From the NCBI GenBank assembly GCA_024235135.1, contig JACKMZ010000003.1:62001-126000 (forward strand): a DNA stretch of 64,000 nucleotides, written 5' to 3'. This DNA comes from Gammaproteobacteria bacterium (GTDB lineage Bacteria; Pseudomonadota; Gammaproteobacteria; Competibacterales; Competibacteraceae). The notes under the pieces are model-generated. The model was not told the DNA's origin, ran no database searches, and saw only the letters and a list, made by a program, of their open reading frames with translations. Each line of letters opens with the position of its first letter. Positions within the stretch are counted from its first letter, which is position 1. Positions 53,169-63,300 of this stretch are shown here, one piece after another. The translations under genes and the position numbers were made by a program.

Positions 53169-53203
53169 CCTCGGGGGTCGCGGTGGCGGGCCAACCCCCG
53201 AGG
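53169..53203. terminator. Intergenic hairpin between kinase and ligase genes
   Basis: CCTCGGGGGT (53169-53178) and ACCCCCGAGG (53194-53203) form a perfect 10-bp stem with a 15-nt loop. No T-run follows on either strand. A second near-palindrome (TGCACTCCACTTCC with GGAAGTGGATGCA, 53096-53145) lies beside it. Confidence 0.45.
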
Positions 53204-53214
53204 GAGGAGGATGC

Positions 53215-54867
53215 TCAGTTCGTTTCGAACTTTTCCCTTAATATTTTCTTGTTGAATTTACCAACGCTGGTCTTGTCGATAGCTTCGACCAGCCTGACCT
53301 GCTCGGGAACGGCATATTTGGAGATGACGCCTTCCTCAGCCAGCGTCTTGACGTGCGCCTTGATGTCCTCTGCCTCGGCAGAGCAGTTTTCTTTCAGTAC
53401 CACCAAAGCCATGGGGCGTTCGCCCCATTTGGCGTCCTTAATGCCGATCACCGCCACTTCACTGACCGATGGATGGCGTGAGATCACGTCCTCCAGTTCC
53501 AGGGAAGAGACCCATTCGCCGCCCGTCTTGATCACGTCCTTGATGCGGTCGGTGATTTGCAAATAGCCCTCGGTGTCGATCACGCCGATGTCACCGGTGT
53601 GCAAGTAATTTCCGGACCAAAGATCCTCCGAGGCATGCGGATTCTTGCGATAACCCTGGGTAAGCCAAGGGGCGCGGACCACGACTTCCCCGACCGCTTT
53701 GCCGTCCCGTGCCACGGGGCGCAATTCGTCATCCACCGTTTGCAGATCCACCAAGGGTATGGGCAATCCAGTCTTGGTGCGAATCTCCAGTTCGTGGGTC
53801 GGATCGCCTTGCAGAGAGGTCTTGATCTGGGCCAAGGTCAGAATCGGACAGGTTTCGGACATGCCATAAGCCGTGAACACATCGATACCGTGATCGAGGG
53901 CATTCTGAGCCAGGCCCTTGGGTAGGGCCGAGCCGCCGATGATGACTTTCCAGCCGCGCAGATCGGCATCTTTGGCCGCCGGGTTGGTGAGAAGCATGTG
54001 GAGTATCGTCGGAACGCAGTGCGAGAACGTGACTTTTTCCCGCTGTACGAGTTCCAGCAGTCCTTCCGGCGTATAGCGCCCAGGATACACCTGGCGGAGC
54101 CCCAGGAGGGTGGCGATGTAGGGCATGCCCCAGGCATGCACATGGAACATCGGGGTGATGGGCATGTACACATCGTCGCGATGCATACGTCCTTGGGTAG
54201 CCGGGGAAGCCAGCGCGGACAGGGTCGCCAGGGTATGGAGGACCAATTGCCGATGGCTGAAGAAGACGCCCTTGGGCAGGCCGGTGGTGCCGGTGGTGTA
54301 GAAACTGGTGGCCTGGGTATTTTCGTCGAAATCCGGGAAATCGTAGTCCGCCGAACTGGCTTGGACCAGTGCTTCGTATTCCCCGGCGAATCCCGCGGGC
54401 AGAGCATCCGAGGGCTCATCGCTGATGTATACGAAGGTCGTGACGGTTTCGAGTTTATCCTTGATTTCGTCCAAAACGGACACGAACTCTGAGTTGACCA
54501 GCAACACCTTGGCCTCAGCGTGGTTGACCGTATAGACAATCTGTTCAGGCGACAGGCGCACGTTAACCGTCATCAAGACCGCGCCCATCATGGGGATGGC
54601 GAAATAGGATTCCAGATAGCGGTGACTATCCCAATCCATCACGCCCACGGTATCGCCCGGCTGGACACCCAGCGCCTTGAGGGTATTGGCCAGTTGCCCG
54701 ATGCGCGTGCGCAAGGTGCGATAGTCGTAGCGTTTGATGTCCCGATACACGATTTCCTGATCCGGCCGGGTCGCCAGGGGCGTATACAGCAAGTGCTTGA
54801 TCAGTAGTGGGTAACCGTAAGCGGACTGGGTCGGATGGATGAGATTGTCGGGATTGATGGTTTTCAT
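53215..54867 (-). CDS. Fatty-acid/acyl-CoA ligase (AMP-binding)
   Basis: A 550-residue adenylate-forming enzyme that activates a carboxylic acid to its CoA thioester. The AMP loop is SFYTTGTTGLPKGVFFSH, with YGMSETCP, GNYLHTGDIGVID and the catalytic-lysine region SVGKFNKKILR. ATG 54867 follows AGAGGA; the upstream in-frame extension is not conserved. It resembles medium- to long-chain or dicarboxylate-CoA ligases. Near the ethylmalonyl-CoA genes it might feed acyl-CoA into them, but that is inference. Confidence 0.85.
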   Translation of the reverse strand: MKTINPDNLIHPTQSAYGYPLLIKHLLYTPLATRPDQEIVYRDIKRYDYRTLRTRIGQLANTLKALGVQPGDTVGVMDWDSHRYLESYFAIPMMGAVLMTVNVRLSPEQIVYTVNHAEAKVLLVNSEFVSVLDEIKDKLETVTTFVYISDEPSDALPAGFAGEYEALVQASSADYDFPDFDENTQATSFYTTGTTGLPKGVFFSHRQLVLHTLATLSALASPATQGRMHRDDVYMPITPMFHVHAWGMPYIATLLGLRQVYPGRYTPEGLLELVQREKVTFSHCVPTILHMLLTNPAAKDADLRGWKVIIGGSALPKGLAQNALDHGIDVFTAYGMSETCPILTLAQIKTSLQGDPTHELEIRTKTGLPIPLVDLQTVDDELRPVARDGKAVGEVVVRAPWLTQGYRKNPHASEDLWSGNYLHTGDIGVIDTEGYLQITDRIKDVIKTGGEWVSSLELEDVISRHPSVSEVAVIGIKDAKWGERPMALVVLKENCSAEAEDIKAHVKTLAEEGVISKYAVPEQVRLVEAIDKTSVGKFNKKILREKFETN

Positions 54868-55584
54868 GGAATCCTCTTTATGCTTGTGTAATGGGTTGGC
54901 TCCATCGCCCCACTGGCCGGTAAAGGCGCGTCGAACATTCGGATTGGCCGTCAAGATTTCGATTCACGATGGGTCGGCTTCATTCAACTCGCGCAGAACC
55001 GGATCTGAGAGTCAACGTGGACGATTCGACTTCGCCGCCCAATGTTTCAAAGGCGGCAAACCGTTGTGCTGGCCGTGGTGGTTGCGCGCACTGTCCTTGG
55101 CGTTGGGTCGTGTCCCGCCGATACGATCCGCCCGCTTCCCCGGGAGTGCTGATCAGGTGAGAACGACCGCTTAAGTGGCGCTGATTTTGCGTAGTTCAGA
55201 ATAGGTAAGTTGACTGGTGATGCGAGCCCCCAAAATAGGGGGGAAGCGTTTCAATCGAGGGATCATGTTCATACACTAATCGGCGGAGCAAGACGATGAG
55301 GGCGGAGGTGGCGGAAGACGTTTTCCGTTCTCCCCTTCTCTCCTCTCCTCTCCACTCCTCCTACCGAGAGTTTGGCGGCACCGCTTGGTGCCGTTCTTTT
55401 TTTTCGTTCCGCTTGAGTAGCACGCGACTTCCCGCGTTTCCTTCGCCCCTTCTCCTCGAAAAATTCGCCTCGACCTGCGATGGCAGTTCGGTCTCGCGGC
55501 GTTTGCGGTCTTACTGCGGGCTGGGTGAGCAGAATCTATACTCATACAGCCCGGCCGAAACCCTATGACTGTGATTAGCAAACG
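54868..55584 (+). other. Long gene-free region before the LuxR-type gene
   Basis: About 717 bp with no supportable gene. It contains a CT-rich tract (55328-55362), a strong intrinsic terminator at 55376-55404 and a TATACT at 55537-55542 that may be a -10 box for the regulator. A CCCCC-AAAATA-GGGGG palindrome lies near 55226-55242. Confidence 0.5.
55376..55404 (+). terminator. Rho-independent terminator in a gene-free region
   Basis: CGGCACC (55376-55382), loop GCTT, GGTGCCG (55387-55393), then TTCTTTTTTTT. No coding sequence ends upstream on the plus strand, so it may end a small RNA or a leader transcript. Confidence 0.7.
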
Positions 55585-58362
55585 ATGAGGGATTACCATT
55601 CGAGCGTAAAGACGAGCGCCAATCCAGGCAGTGATCTGATCGGCACCAAGCTCGTTCCTCCCCTGCGCAATGACAAATGGATCGTTCGTGGCGCCGTACC
55701 GTCGTGGTTGGAGGAAATCCTTTCGCATTTATTAACCCTGGTCGTGGCGCCGGCCGGTTACGGAAAGACCACCCTGCTGGCCCAGTGGCGGGAGCATCTG
55801 TTGCAGGAAGGCGTGTGCACGGCGTGGGTGTCCATGGATAGGGACGACAATTCTCTGTACGCCTTCGTTTCCTACTTATTGGCCGCCTTGGCGGGCGCCA
55901 GCCTGGGCGTGGGACGGGTCGCGCAGGAAGTGATCCGCAACGATCACCTGACGCCACTCAAGAGCGTGATTTCCGTTCTGATCAATGAAATTGCCGACGC
56001 GGATCGTCCGATCGTACTGATTCTTGACGACATGGATTTGTTGGAGTCCGAACCGGTCAACGATTTGCTGTTCCGCCTGCTGCGCTATGCCCCACCCAAT
56101 TTGCATGTCGTGATCGCAGGGCGCGCCGAACCCTGGTTGGCGGTCAGCTATTTCCGGATGCACGGCCAGTTGGCGCGTATCAATGTGGACGATTTGCGTT
56201 TCCAGTACGAGGATGCCGAACTTTTTTTTCGCGATGTCGCTGGCCTGTCGTTGAAAAGCGAGGAGGTTCGCCAGTTGTGGAGCGCCACCGAGGGGTGGGT
56301 CACCGGCTTGCAACTCGTTTCCATCGTGTTTCGTGGCCGTGCCGGAAACAAAGTGTCCGCCGCCGGGCTGGGTGCGATATCCCACGAACTTTCGTCGTAC
56401 ATCACAGACAACGTACTGGCGGCCTTGCCGGCGAGGATCGTGGATTTTCTGCTGCGTGTATCGGTGCTTGAACGCGTTTCGCCCGCGCTCGCGGTGGTGA
56501 CCACCGGTTTCGACGACGCCGCCAAGCTATTGGGCTGGCTGGAAAGACGGGGATTGTTTCTGGCGCCCCTCAGTGAACAGCGTGAATGGTATCGATTTCA
56601 TTCTCTGCTGCTCGACTATCTGCGCAAGCGTTTGGAGCGAGAGATGCCCGCCGCTGAGGTAGCGCGATTGCATCGTCGGGCGAGCGGCTGGCTGGCCGGG
56701 CAAGGTTTCTGGCAGGAGGCGGTGAGGCACGCCTTGGCCGCCGGCGACGAAGATCAAGCGGCGCGCTGGGTGGAAAACTGTGCGATTGATCTTATCGAAC
56801 GCGGTGATCTGCGAACCGTCACCGCCTGGCTGGGCCGGCTTCCGGAACAGGCGATAAGGAGTCGTCTGCGGCTGCGTCTCGCCCAGGCTTGGAGTTATTC
56901 ACTCGGCCTGCATCCGAAAGAGGCGGCGCGGACCGTGCAACAGATCCAGGCGGATCTTGAGGCCGGTATTCTTCAGGTCCAGGACGATCATGCGTTGGCG
57001 TGCGAAATACTCGCGGTGCGGGCGTTGACCGCCGGACTCACCGATGACAGTCCAACCTCGTTGAGGCTGGGTCGCGAGGCGTTGGCGATGCGACCGCCGC
57101 ACGATACCTGGGTCGAACGCCTGGCCCATACGGCGCTGGTATTCGGTCTCGTCTATCAGCGTGGTTTCGCGGAAATACGGCAAATTCATCGGAATCTGAC
57201 TCCACGGGATGGCTCCGACGAGACCACCTATGCCTGGGTATACCAGCAATGCATGTTCGGCTTGGCGGCGCTGATCGAAGGTAATCTGATCGAAGCCGAG
57301 TCCCTGTTCAGCCACACTTTGTGCCGGGCCGAATCGGAGGCGGGACCGGTTTCCGCGGCGGCTACCCTGCCGGCCGGCTATCTGAGCATCATCTACTATG
57401 AGTGGGACGACCTCGATCGGGTAGAGCAGGTGCTCGACAAGCGCGATGCATTGGCTTTGGAGACGGCGGCGAATGGATCGGCGACACGGTTTTCCATCGC
57501 GCGTATCCGCATGCTGACCTTGCAAGGGAAGTTCGGCGCGGCACTGCGCTTCATCAATCGTGCCGGCAACGTGGCCCGTGACCGGAATTGGCTGCGTTTG
57601 TTAGCGGCATGCCAGGGCGAGGCCGTTCGGTTATTGCTGGCCGATAACGCGCTGGTGAAGGCGACGCGCGTTTTCGAAACCCTGAAAAAGCAGATGCCAG
57701 AGCGTATGCCCTCGCCTTGCGGGTCTTTCATAGAAGCTTGGCGCAGTTTCACGATCGCTTCCGGAAGATTGGCGATCGTACGTCAGAACGCGAATCAAGC
57801 CGTCGTTCTGTTGCGATCACTGTGCGAGGAACTGGCTGGTTTGGGGATGAACTATCTGATAGCGACACCGCGAATTCTCTACGCGGCGGCTCTCGATCAT
57901 TGCGGTGAGCGAGAGGCGGCACTCCGTGAACTCGGTAGCGTGTTGCGCTACGGGCAGAAATACGGGCTGATTCGCAGCTTCATCGACGAGGGAGAGAGTG
58001 TCCGACAGCTTATCGAGGTACTGTACGCAAAGCCGCAGCAATGCCCTGAAGTGGCAAACTGGTATCTGGAGGATCTGCTCAAACAGTTTGAGCGTTGCCG
58101 TTCAGTCAATCTCAGCGTGCAACCGGCGGCGGGCACGGCGGTCGAGTCCCTTCAATCGCTCAGCAAGCGGGAAGTGGATATTCTCGGGTGTTTGGCGCAG
58201 GGGTTATCGAACAAGGAAATCGCGCGCAAACTCAAATTATCCCCGGAAACCATCAAGTGGCATCTGAAAAATGTTTATATGAAACTGGGCGTGACTTCCC
58301 GCTTGCAGGCGGTGCGATATGCCCGCAGTCGGGCGGCATCGTGGCGTGACGGAGAGGGTTAG
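55585..58362 (+). CDS. MalT-type LuxR-family transcriptional regulator
   Basis: A 925-residue STAND ATPase regulator. Walker A is VVAPAGYGKTTLL (residues 53-65), Walker B PIVLILDDMDLLES, and VIAGRAEPWL follows. A winged-helix and TPR-like helical region fill the middle, where inducer is sensed in MalT. The C-terminal LuxR helix-turn-helix is LSKREVDILGCLAQGLSNKEIARKLKLSPETIKWHLKNVYMKLGV. Inducer and targets are unknown. Length is close to E. coli MalT (901). Confidence 0.92.
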   Translation: MRDYHSSVKTSANPGSDLIGTKLVPPLRNDKWIVRGAVPSWLEEILSHLLTLVVAPAGYGKTTLLAQWREHLLQEGVCTAWVSMDRDDNSLYAFVSYLLAALAGASLGVGRVAQEVIRNDHLTPLKSVISVLINEIADADRPIVLILDDMDLLESEPVNDLLFRLLRYAPPNLHVVIAGRAEPWLAVSYFRMHGQLARINVDDLRFQYEDAELFFRDVAGLSLKSEEVRQLWSATEGWVTGLQLVSIVFRGRAGNKVSAAGLGAISHELSSYITDNVLAALPARIVDFLLRVSVLERVSPALAVVTTGFDDAAKLLGWLERRGLFLAPLSEQREWYRFHSLLLDYLRKRLEREMPAAEVARLHRRASGWLAGQGFWQEAVRHALAAGDEDQAARWVENCAIDLIERGDLRTVTAWLGRLPEQAIRSRLRLRLAQAWSYSLGLHPKEAARTVQQIQADLEAGILQVQDDHALACEILAVRALTAGLTDDSPTSLRLGREALAMRPPHDTWVERLAHTALVFGLVYQRGFAEIRQIHRNLTPRDGSDETTYAWVYQQCMFGLAALIEGNLIEAESLFSHTLCRAESEAGPVSAAATLPAGYLSIIYYEWDDLDRVEQVLDKRDALALETAANGSATRFSIARIRMLTLQGKFGAALRFINRAGNVARDRNWLRLLAACQGEAVRLLLADNALVKATRVFETLKKQMPERMPSPCGSFIEAWRSFTIASGRLAIVRQNANQAVVLLRSLCEELAGLGMNYLIATPRILYAAALDHCGEREAALRELGSVLRYGQKYGLIRSFIDEGESVRQLIEVLYAKPQQCPEVANWYLEDLLKQFERCRSVNLSVQPAAGTAVESLQSLSKREVDILGCLAQGLSNKEIARKLKLSPETIKWHLKNVYMKLGVTSRLQAVRYARSRAASWRDGEG

Positions 58363-58536
58363 GGAATCTGCGGGCATCGGAGGGCGCGGTTGAGCAGTGA
58401 AAGCCTGAATCGATCGTTATCCACTTCAGCGTCCACTGAATAGCCAGCGGCAAGCCCCTTCAAGACGAGCGGTTTGCGAGGCGGCGCTACTATGACCGAT
58501 TCGCTGGCGCTTACGAGCGAAGCAACCCCGCTATTC

Positions 58537-59340
58537 TCACAGCTTGTTCAGCATCTTCTGCGCCTGGACGTGGCCTTGAGCGGCGGCTTTTTGGAACCAC
58601 ATGCGAGCTTGATCATAATCCGCTGAAGCGGCACAAAACAAGCCTAGGTGGTACTGCGCTTCGGCATAGCCCTGAGCGGCGGCCTTTTGGAACCACGAGA
58701 CCGCTTGGGCATCATCCTGTTTGACCCCCCTCCCGCTGAAATACATCAAGCCAAGGTTGGTCTGGGCGGCTCCATTCCCCTGAGCGGCGGCCTTTTGGTA
58801 CCACGAGGCCGCTTGGGCAAAATCCTGTTTGACTCCCTGCCCAGAATTATACAATACGCCGAGGTTGGTCTGCGCGTCGGCATGGCCCCGAGCGGCAGCC
58901 ATTTGGTACCACACGGCCGCTTCGGTATAGTCCTGTTTGAATCCCCGCCCTTTGGCATACATCACGCCGAGGTTGAACATTGCACTAACATCGCCCCGAG
59001 CGGCGGCCTGTTGATACCACGAGGCCGCTTGGGCATCATCCTGTTTGACCCCCCTCCCCTTAGCATATAGCACGCCAAGGTTGTACTGTGCGCCCGCGTT
59101 GCCCTGAGCGGCGGCCTTTTGGAACCACGAGGCCGCTTGGGCATAATCTTGTTTTACTCCATCTCCATCGGCATACATCACGCCGAGGTCCAATTGTGCG
59201 TTGGCATTGCCCTGTTCAGCCTCCTGGCGCTTGATTCGAACGTCGTCCTGTCCCGCTGCGCTCGCGGCATCCGAAACTATGAAAGCAGACCAAAGTAGAA
59301 AGGCGACAAGAATAATTCTTCCACAATACATTGATCTCAT
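58537..59340 (-). CDS. Exported Sel1-repeat protein
   Basis: A 267-residue protein with a signal peptide (about residues 1-29). It has five 36-residue Sel1 repeats and a shorter sixth, each like AQ-x-NLGVMY-x-x-G-x-GVKQDYAQAASWFQKAAAQGNA. The sixth has lost the GRGVKQD loop. The DNA repeats every 108 bp with high identity, suggesting recent duplication or gene conversion. Sel1 repeats serve as protein-binding scaffolds. Confidence 0.88.
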   Translation of the reverse strand: MRSMYCGRIILVAFLLWSAFIVSDAASAAGQDDVRIKRQEAEQGNANAQLDLGVMYADGDGVKQDYAQAASWFQKAAAQGNAGAQYNLGVLYAKGRGVKQDDAQAASWYQQAAARGDVSAMFNLGVMYAKGRGFKQDYTEAAVWYQMAAARGHADAQTNLGVLYNSGQGVKQDFAQAASWYQKAAAQGNGAAQTNLGLMYFSGRGVKQDDAQAVSWFQKAAAQGYAEAQYHLGLFCAASADYDQARMWFQKAAAQGHVQAQKMLNKL

Positions 59341-59753
59341 TAACTTGCTCTCTTTCGTTTTTAATCTTTATCTGCGCTGTATCGGGATATACGCGAAACG
59401 CATTCTAAGGGACGAATTTTGGTAGCGGTTCGTGGCATCCGCTCTGACCATCGGGACAGGTATTCAGGGGAATGTTCAAATAGTCGGGTTGGACGATACA
59501 GGCATTGCTTCGAAAACAGCCGACTCGGAGACTGCAATCCGCCCACGAGCGTAGAAGAATCAGTTTTGTGCTCCGATACGTTTGGGAAGTGCATTGAAAG
59601 CAGGATAATGAAATTCGAGTGCGGCTGGCGTAACGCACAGCCACAATTTCTTTCTCCTAGGGATGCCAATTCGACGGTGTTCCTGAAAAATTTATCACGT
59701 TTTTATCGCGTGACATCGTAAATCAGGTGGATCGGCGCACAACTTAATGAAAG
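59341..59753. other. Gene-free stretch between Sel1 gene and tRNA
   Basis: About 410 bp without a gene I can support. A minus-strand frame at 59405-59644 (79 codons) is cysteine-rich (CSLRVGCFRSNACIVQPDYL, then CPDGQSGC) and could be a remnant, but it lacks a convincing start or ribosome binding site. Confidence 0.35.
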
Positions 59754-59828
59754 TGGTGGGCGATGCTGGGATTGAACCAGCGACCCCTGCCGTGTGAAGG
59801 CAGTGCTCTCCCGCTGAGCTAATCGCCC
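59754..59828 (-). tRNA. tRNA-Val (anticodon CAC)
   Basis: On the minus strand a 75-nt cloverleaf including CCA: acceptor GGGCGAT with ATCGCCC, D-arm GCTC-AGCGGGA-GAGC, anticodon stem CTGCC-TTCACAC-GGCAG, T-arm GCTGG-TTCAATC-CCAGC, discriminator A and encoded CCA. The anticodon CAC reads GUG valine codons. Confidence 0.96.
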
Positions 59829-59883
59829 GAAAGGATAGGTATGCTAATCAGCCACGCCAGATTCGTCAATACTCGGGCTGGTC

Positions 59884-60363
59884 TTAGCAATAATTGACCT
59901 CGATGATTTCGTAGGCTTTGATGCCGCCTGGAGTCTGGACCTCGGCGACGTCGCCCTCCTGCTTGCCGATCAGCGCACGGGCGATCGGCGAGTTGACGGA
60001 AATTTTGCCGCTTCCTATATCAGCTTCATCCTCCCCTACGATTTGGTAGCGCATTTCTTTGCCATCTTCCTCGTCGGCGAGATTGACCGTCGCGCCGAAC
60101 ACAACCTTGTCGGAAGGCGTCAAGCGGGTGATGTCGATCACATGGGCATGCGACAGTTTGAATTCAATGTCGGCAATCCGCCCTTCGATAAAGCTTTGTT
60201 GCTCACGCGCCGCGTGATATTCCGCGTTTTCTTTCAAATCCCCGTGCGCGCGCGCCTCGGCGATGGCCGCTATGACTTTGGGTCGGGCCACGCTTTTCAA
60301 TTCTTGTAATTCATCGCGGAGCTTGTTGGCTCCCGTGATGGTCATCGGTACCTTGGTGGTCAT
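59884..60363 (-). CDS. greA: Transcription elongation factor GreA
   Basis: A 159-residue factor that rescues backtracked RNA polymerase by stimulating transcript cleavage. The N-terminal coiled coil carries the acidic tip (EARAHGDLKENAEYHAAREQQ), and the C-terminal FKBP-like domain ends RALIGKQEGDVAEVQTPGG. ATG 60363 overlaps the carB stop, so greA is the last gene of carA-carB-greA. Confidence 0.96.
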   Translation of the reverse strand: MTTKVPMTITGANKLRDELQELKSVARPKVIAAIAEARAHGDLKENAEYHAAREQQSFIEGRIADIEFKLSHAHVIDITRLTPSDKVVFGATVNLADEEDGKEMRYQIVGEDEADIGSGKISVNSPIARALIGKQEGDVAEVQTPGGIKAYEIIEVNYC

Positions 60364-63300
60364 AGCGAAAGTTCCTGATGAAGATCCTGTAGGCAATTTA
60401 CCTCACCGTCGAGCGACTGCAAGGCTAGAGCGGTTGCGCGTGCTCCAGCTACCGTGGTCGTATAGCAGACTTTGTGCAACAACGCTTCCCGGCGAATTGA
60501 ATACGAATCCGCGATCGCTTGCTTGCCCTCGGTGGTATTGATGATCAACGCGATCTCATCGTTCTTGATCATGTCGACGATATGCGGACGCCCCTCGTTG
60601 ACTTTGTTGACGGCAGTACAAATGATGCCGTGAGCTTCCAGTACGTTGCAGGTGCCTCGCGTCGCAAACAGCGTCAATCCCTGATTGAGCAAATCCCGCG
60701 CCACCGGAACGATTTTGGCCTTGTCGGCGTCACGCACACTGATGAACGCATTGCCTCGGGTAGGTAACCGATTGCCCGCGGCCAATTGCGCCTTGGCGAA
60801 AGCTTCGCCAAAGCCCCGGCCGATCCCCATGACCTCACCGGTGGATTTCATTTCGGGACTCAACAGGGGGTCGACGCCGGGAAACTTGATGAAAGGAAAG
60901 ACGGATTCCTTAACCGAATAATAGTCAGGGATTATCTCACCGGCTACCTTCTGCTCGACCAATGTCTTGCCGGTCATGCAACGGGCGGCGATCTTGGCGA
61001 GAGGGCGTCCCGTCGCTTTGGAAACGAACGGCACGGTGCGCGAAGCACGGGGATTGACTTCCAGTATGAAAATCTCTTCCCCCTGGATGGCGAATTGCGT
61101 GTTCATCAGACCAATCACGCCCAGTTCCAGCGCCATGGCCGCGACCTGTTCGCGCATCCGCTCCTGTATCGCCGGGCTCAGGGAATAGGGGGGCAGGGAA
61201 CAGGCGGAATCCCCGGAATGCACGCCGGCTTCCTCGATATGTTCCATGACGCCGCCGATAAGCACCGCGCTGCCATCGCAGATGGCGTCCACGTCCACTT
61301 CCACGGCCTCGTTGAGAAAGCGATCCAAGAGCACCGGCGAATCTTCCGACGCCTGCACGGCCTGTTTCATATAGGCGCGCAACTCGTCTTCGTCGTGCAC
61401 GATTTCCATGGCCCGGCCGCCGAGCACATAGGAAGGACGCACCACCAGCGGATAACCGATATCGGTAGCCAATCGCACGGCGCTTTCCGTGTCGCGGGCG
61501 GTGCGGTTGGGCGGTTGGCGCAGACCCAACTTGTCGATCATCGCCTGAAAACGTTCCCGGTCCTCGGCCCGGTCGATGGCATTCGGGGAGGTGCCGATGA
61601 TGGGTACGCCGGCCGCCGCCAGGGCCTTGGCCAGCTTGAGAGGGGTTTGCCCGCCATACTGGACGATTACGCCAGCGGGTTTTTCCTTGACGGCGATTTC
61701 CAGGACATCCTCCAAGGTCAGCGGCTCGAAATACAGACGATCGGAGGTGTCGAAATCGGTGGAAACGGTTTCCGGATTGCAGTTGACCATCAGCGTCTCA
61801 TAACCGTCCTCGCGCAGAGCCAGCGCGGCATGGACACAGCAATAATCGAATTCGATGCCCTGTCCGATGCGGTTCGGGCCGCCGCCCAGCACGATGATCT
61901 TGCGCCGGTCGCTGGGGTCCGCCTCGCATTCCTCCTCGTAGGTGGAATACAGGTAAGCGGTGGTCGTGGCGAACTCCGCCGCGCAGGAATCCACCCGTTT
62001 GTAGACCGGGTGGATGTCCAATTCGTGACGTAACTGGCGTATCTCGCTCTCGGCGATCCGGCACAGCTTGGCCAAGCGCCGGTCGGAGAATCCCTTGCGT
62101 TTTAGCGCATACAGCCGTTGCCGGTCGTTGATCACGGTCGGGCCGGTGAGTTTGACTTGAGTTTCGATTTCCAGCAATTCCTCGATCTGGGCGAGGAACC
62201 AGGGGTCGATCCAGGTAGCTTCATGGACTTGCTGGAGGCTGTAGCCGGCTCTAAAGGCATCGGCCAGATACCACAAACGCTGGGCGCCCGGCACCGCCAG
62301 TTCGCGCTTGAGCAGCGCCGCCGCCTCCGGATCGTGGGGATCGACGATTTCGTCGAAGCCATCGACGCCGATTTCCAGGCCGCGCAGGGCTTTCTGCAGG
62401 GATTCCTGAAAGCTCCGGCCGATGGCCATGATTTCGCCGACCGATTTCATTTGCGTGGTAAGTCGCGCGTCGGCCTGGGGAAATTTCTCGAAATTGAAAC
62501 GCGGCACTTTGGTGACGACGTAATCGATCGTCGGCTCGAATGAGGCCGGCGAGGCCCCACCCGTAATATCGTTGCGCAGTTCGTCCAGGGTGTAGCCCAC
62601 GGCCAGCTTGGCGGCCACCTTGGCGATCGGAAAACCGGTCGCCTTGGAAGCCAGGGCGGAGGAGCGCGAAACCCGGGGATTCATCTCGATGACGACCATG
62701 CGTCCGTTGCTGGGATTGATGGCGAATTGCACGTTGGAGCCGCCGGTGTCCACTCCCACTTTGCGCAGCACCGCCAACGAAGCGTCGCGCATGCGCTGGT
62801 ATTCCTTGTCGGTCAACGTCTGGGCGGGGGCGACGGTGATCGAATCGCCGGTGTGCACGCCCATGGGATCGAGATTTTCGATAGAGCAGATGATGATGCA
62901 GTTGTCGCCGCGATCCCGCACCACCTCCATCTCGTATTCTTTCCAACCCAGCACCGATTCCTCCAGCAGGATCTCGTTGATCGGCGAAAGATCCAGCCCG
63001 CGTTCGGTGATTTCCAACAATTCGTCGCGATTGTAGGCGATTCCGCCACCACTGCCGCCCAGGGTGAAAGAAGGCCGAATGATAACGGGAAAGCCGATTT
63101 CGGCCGAGCCGTCCAGGGCTTCCTCCAGGCTGTGGACGATAACGGACCGCGGGCTTTCCAAGCCGATTTCGGCCATCGCCTGGCGGAATAGTTGGCGGTC
63201 TTCGGCGGTGGCGATGGCCTGCCGGGAAGCGCCGATCATTTCCACGCCGAAGTGGGCCAGAACCCCCTCGCGGTCCAAATCCATGGCGCAGTTCAAGGCC

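Noticed and set aside
54839..55174. 111-codon plus-strand frame after the ligase start
   Set aside because: Composition is Arg/Ser/Pro-rich as in GC-rich non-coding frames; no ribosome binding site or motif.
59405..59644. Cysteine-rich 79-codon minus-strand frame
   Set aside because: No convincing start signal or signal peptide; kept only as a note in the gene-free stretch.
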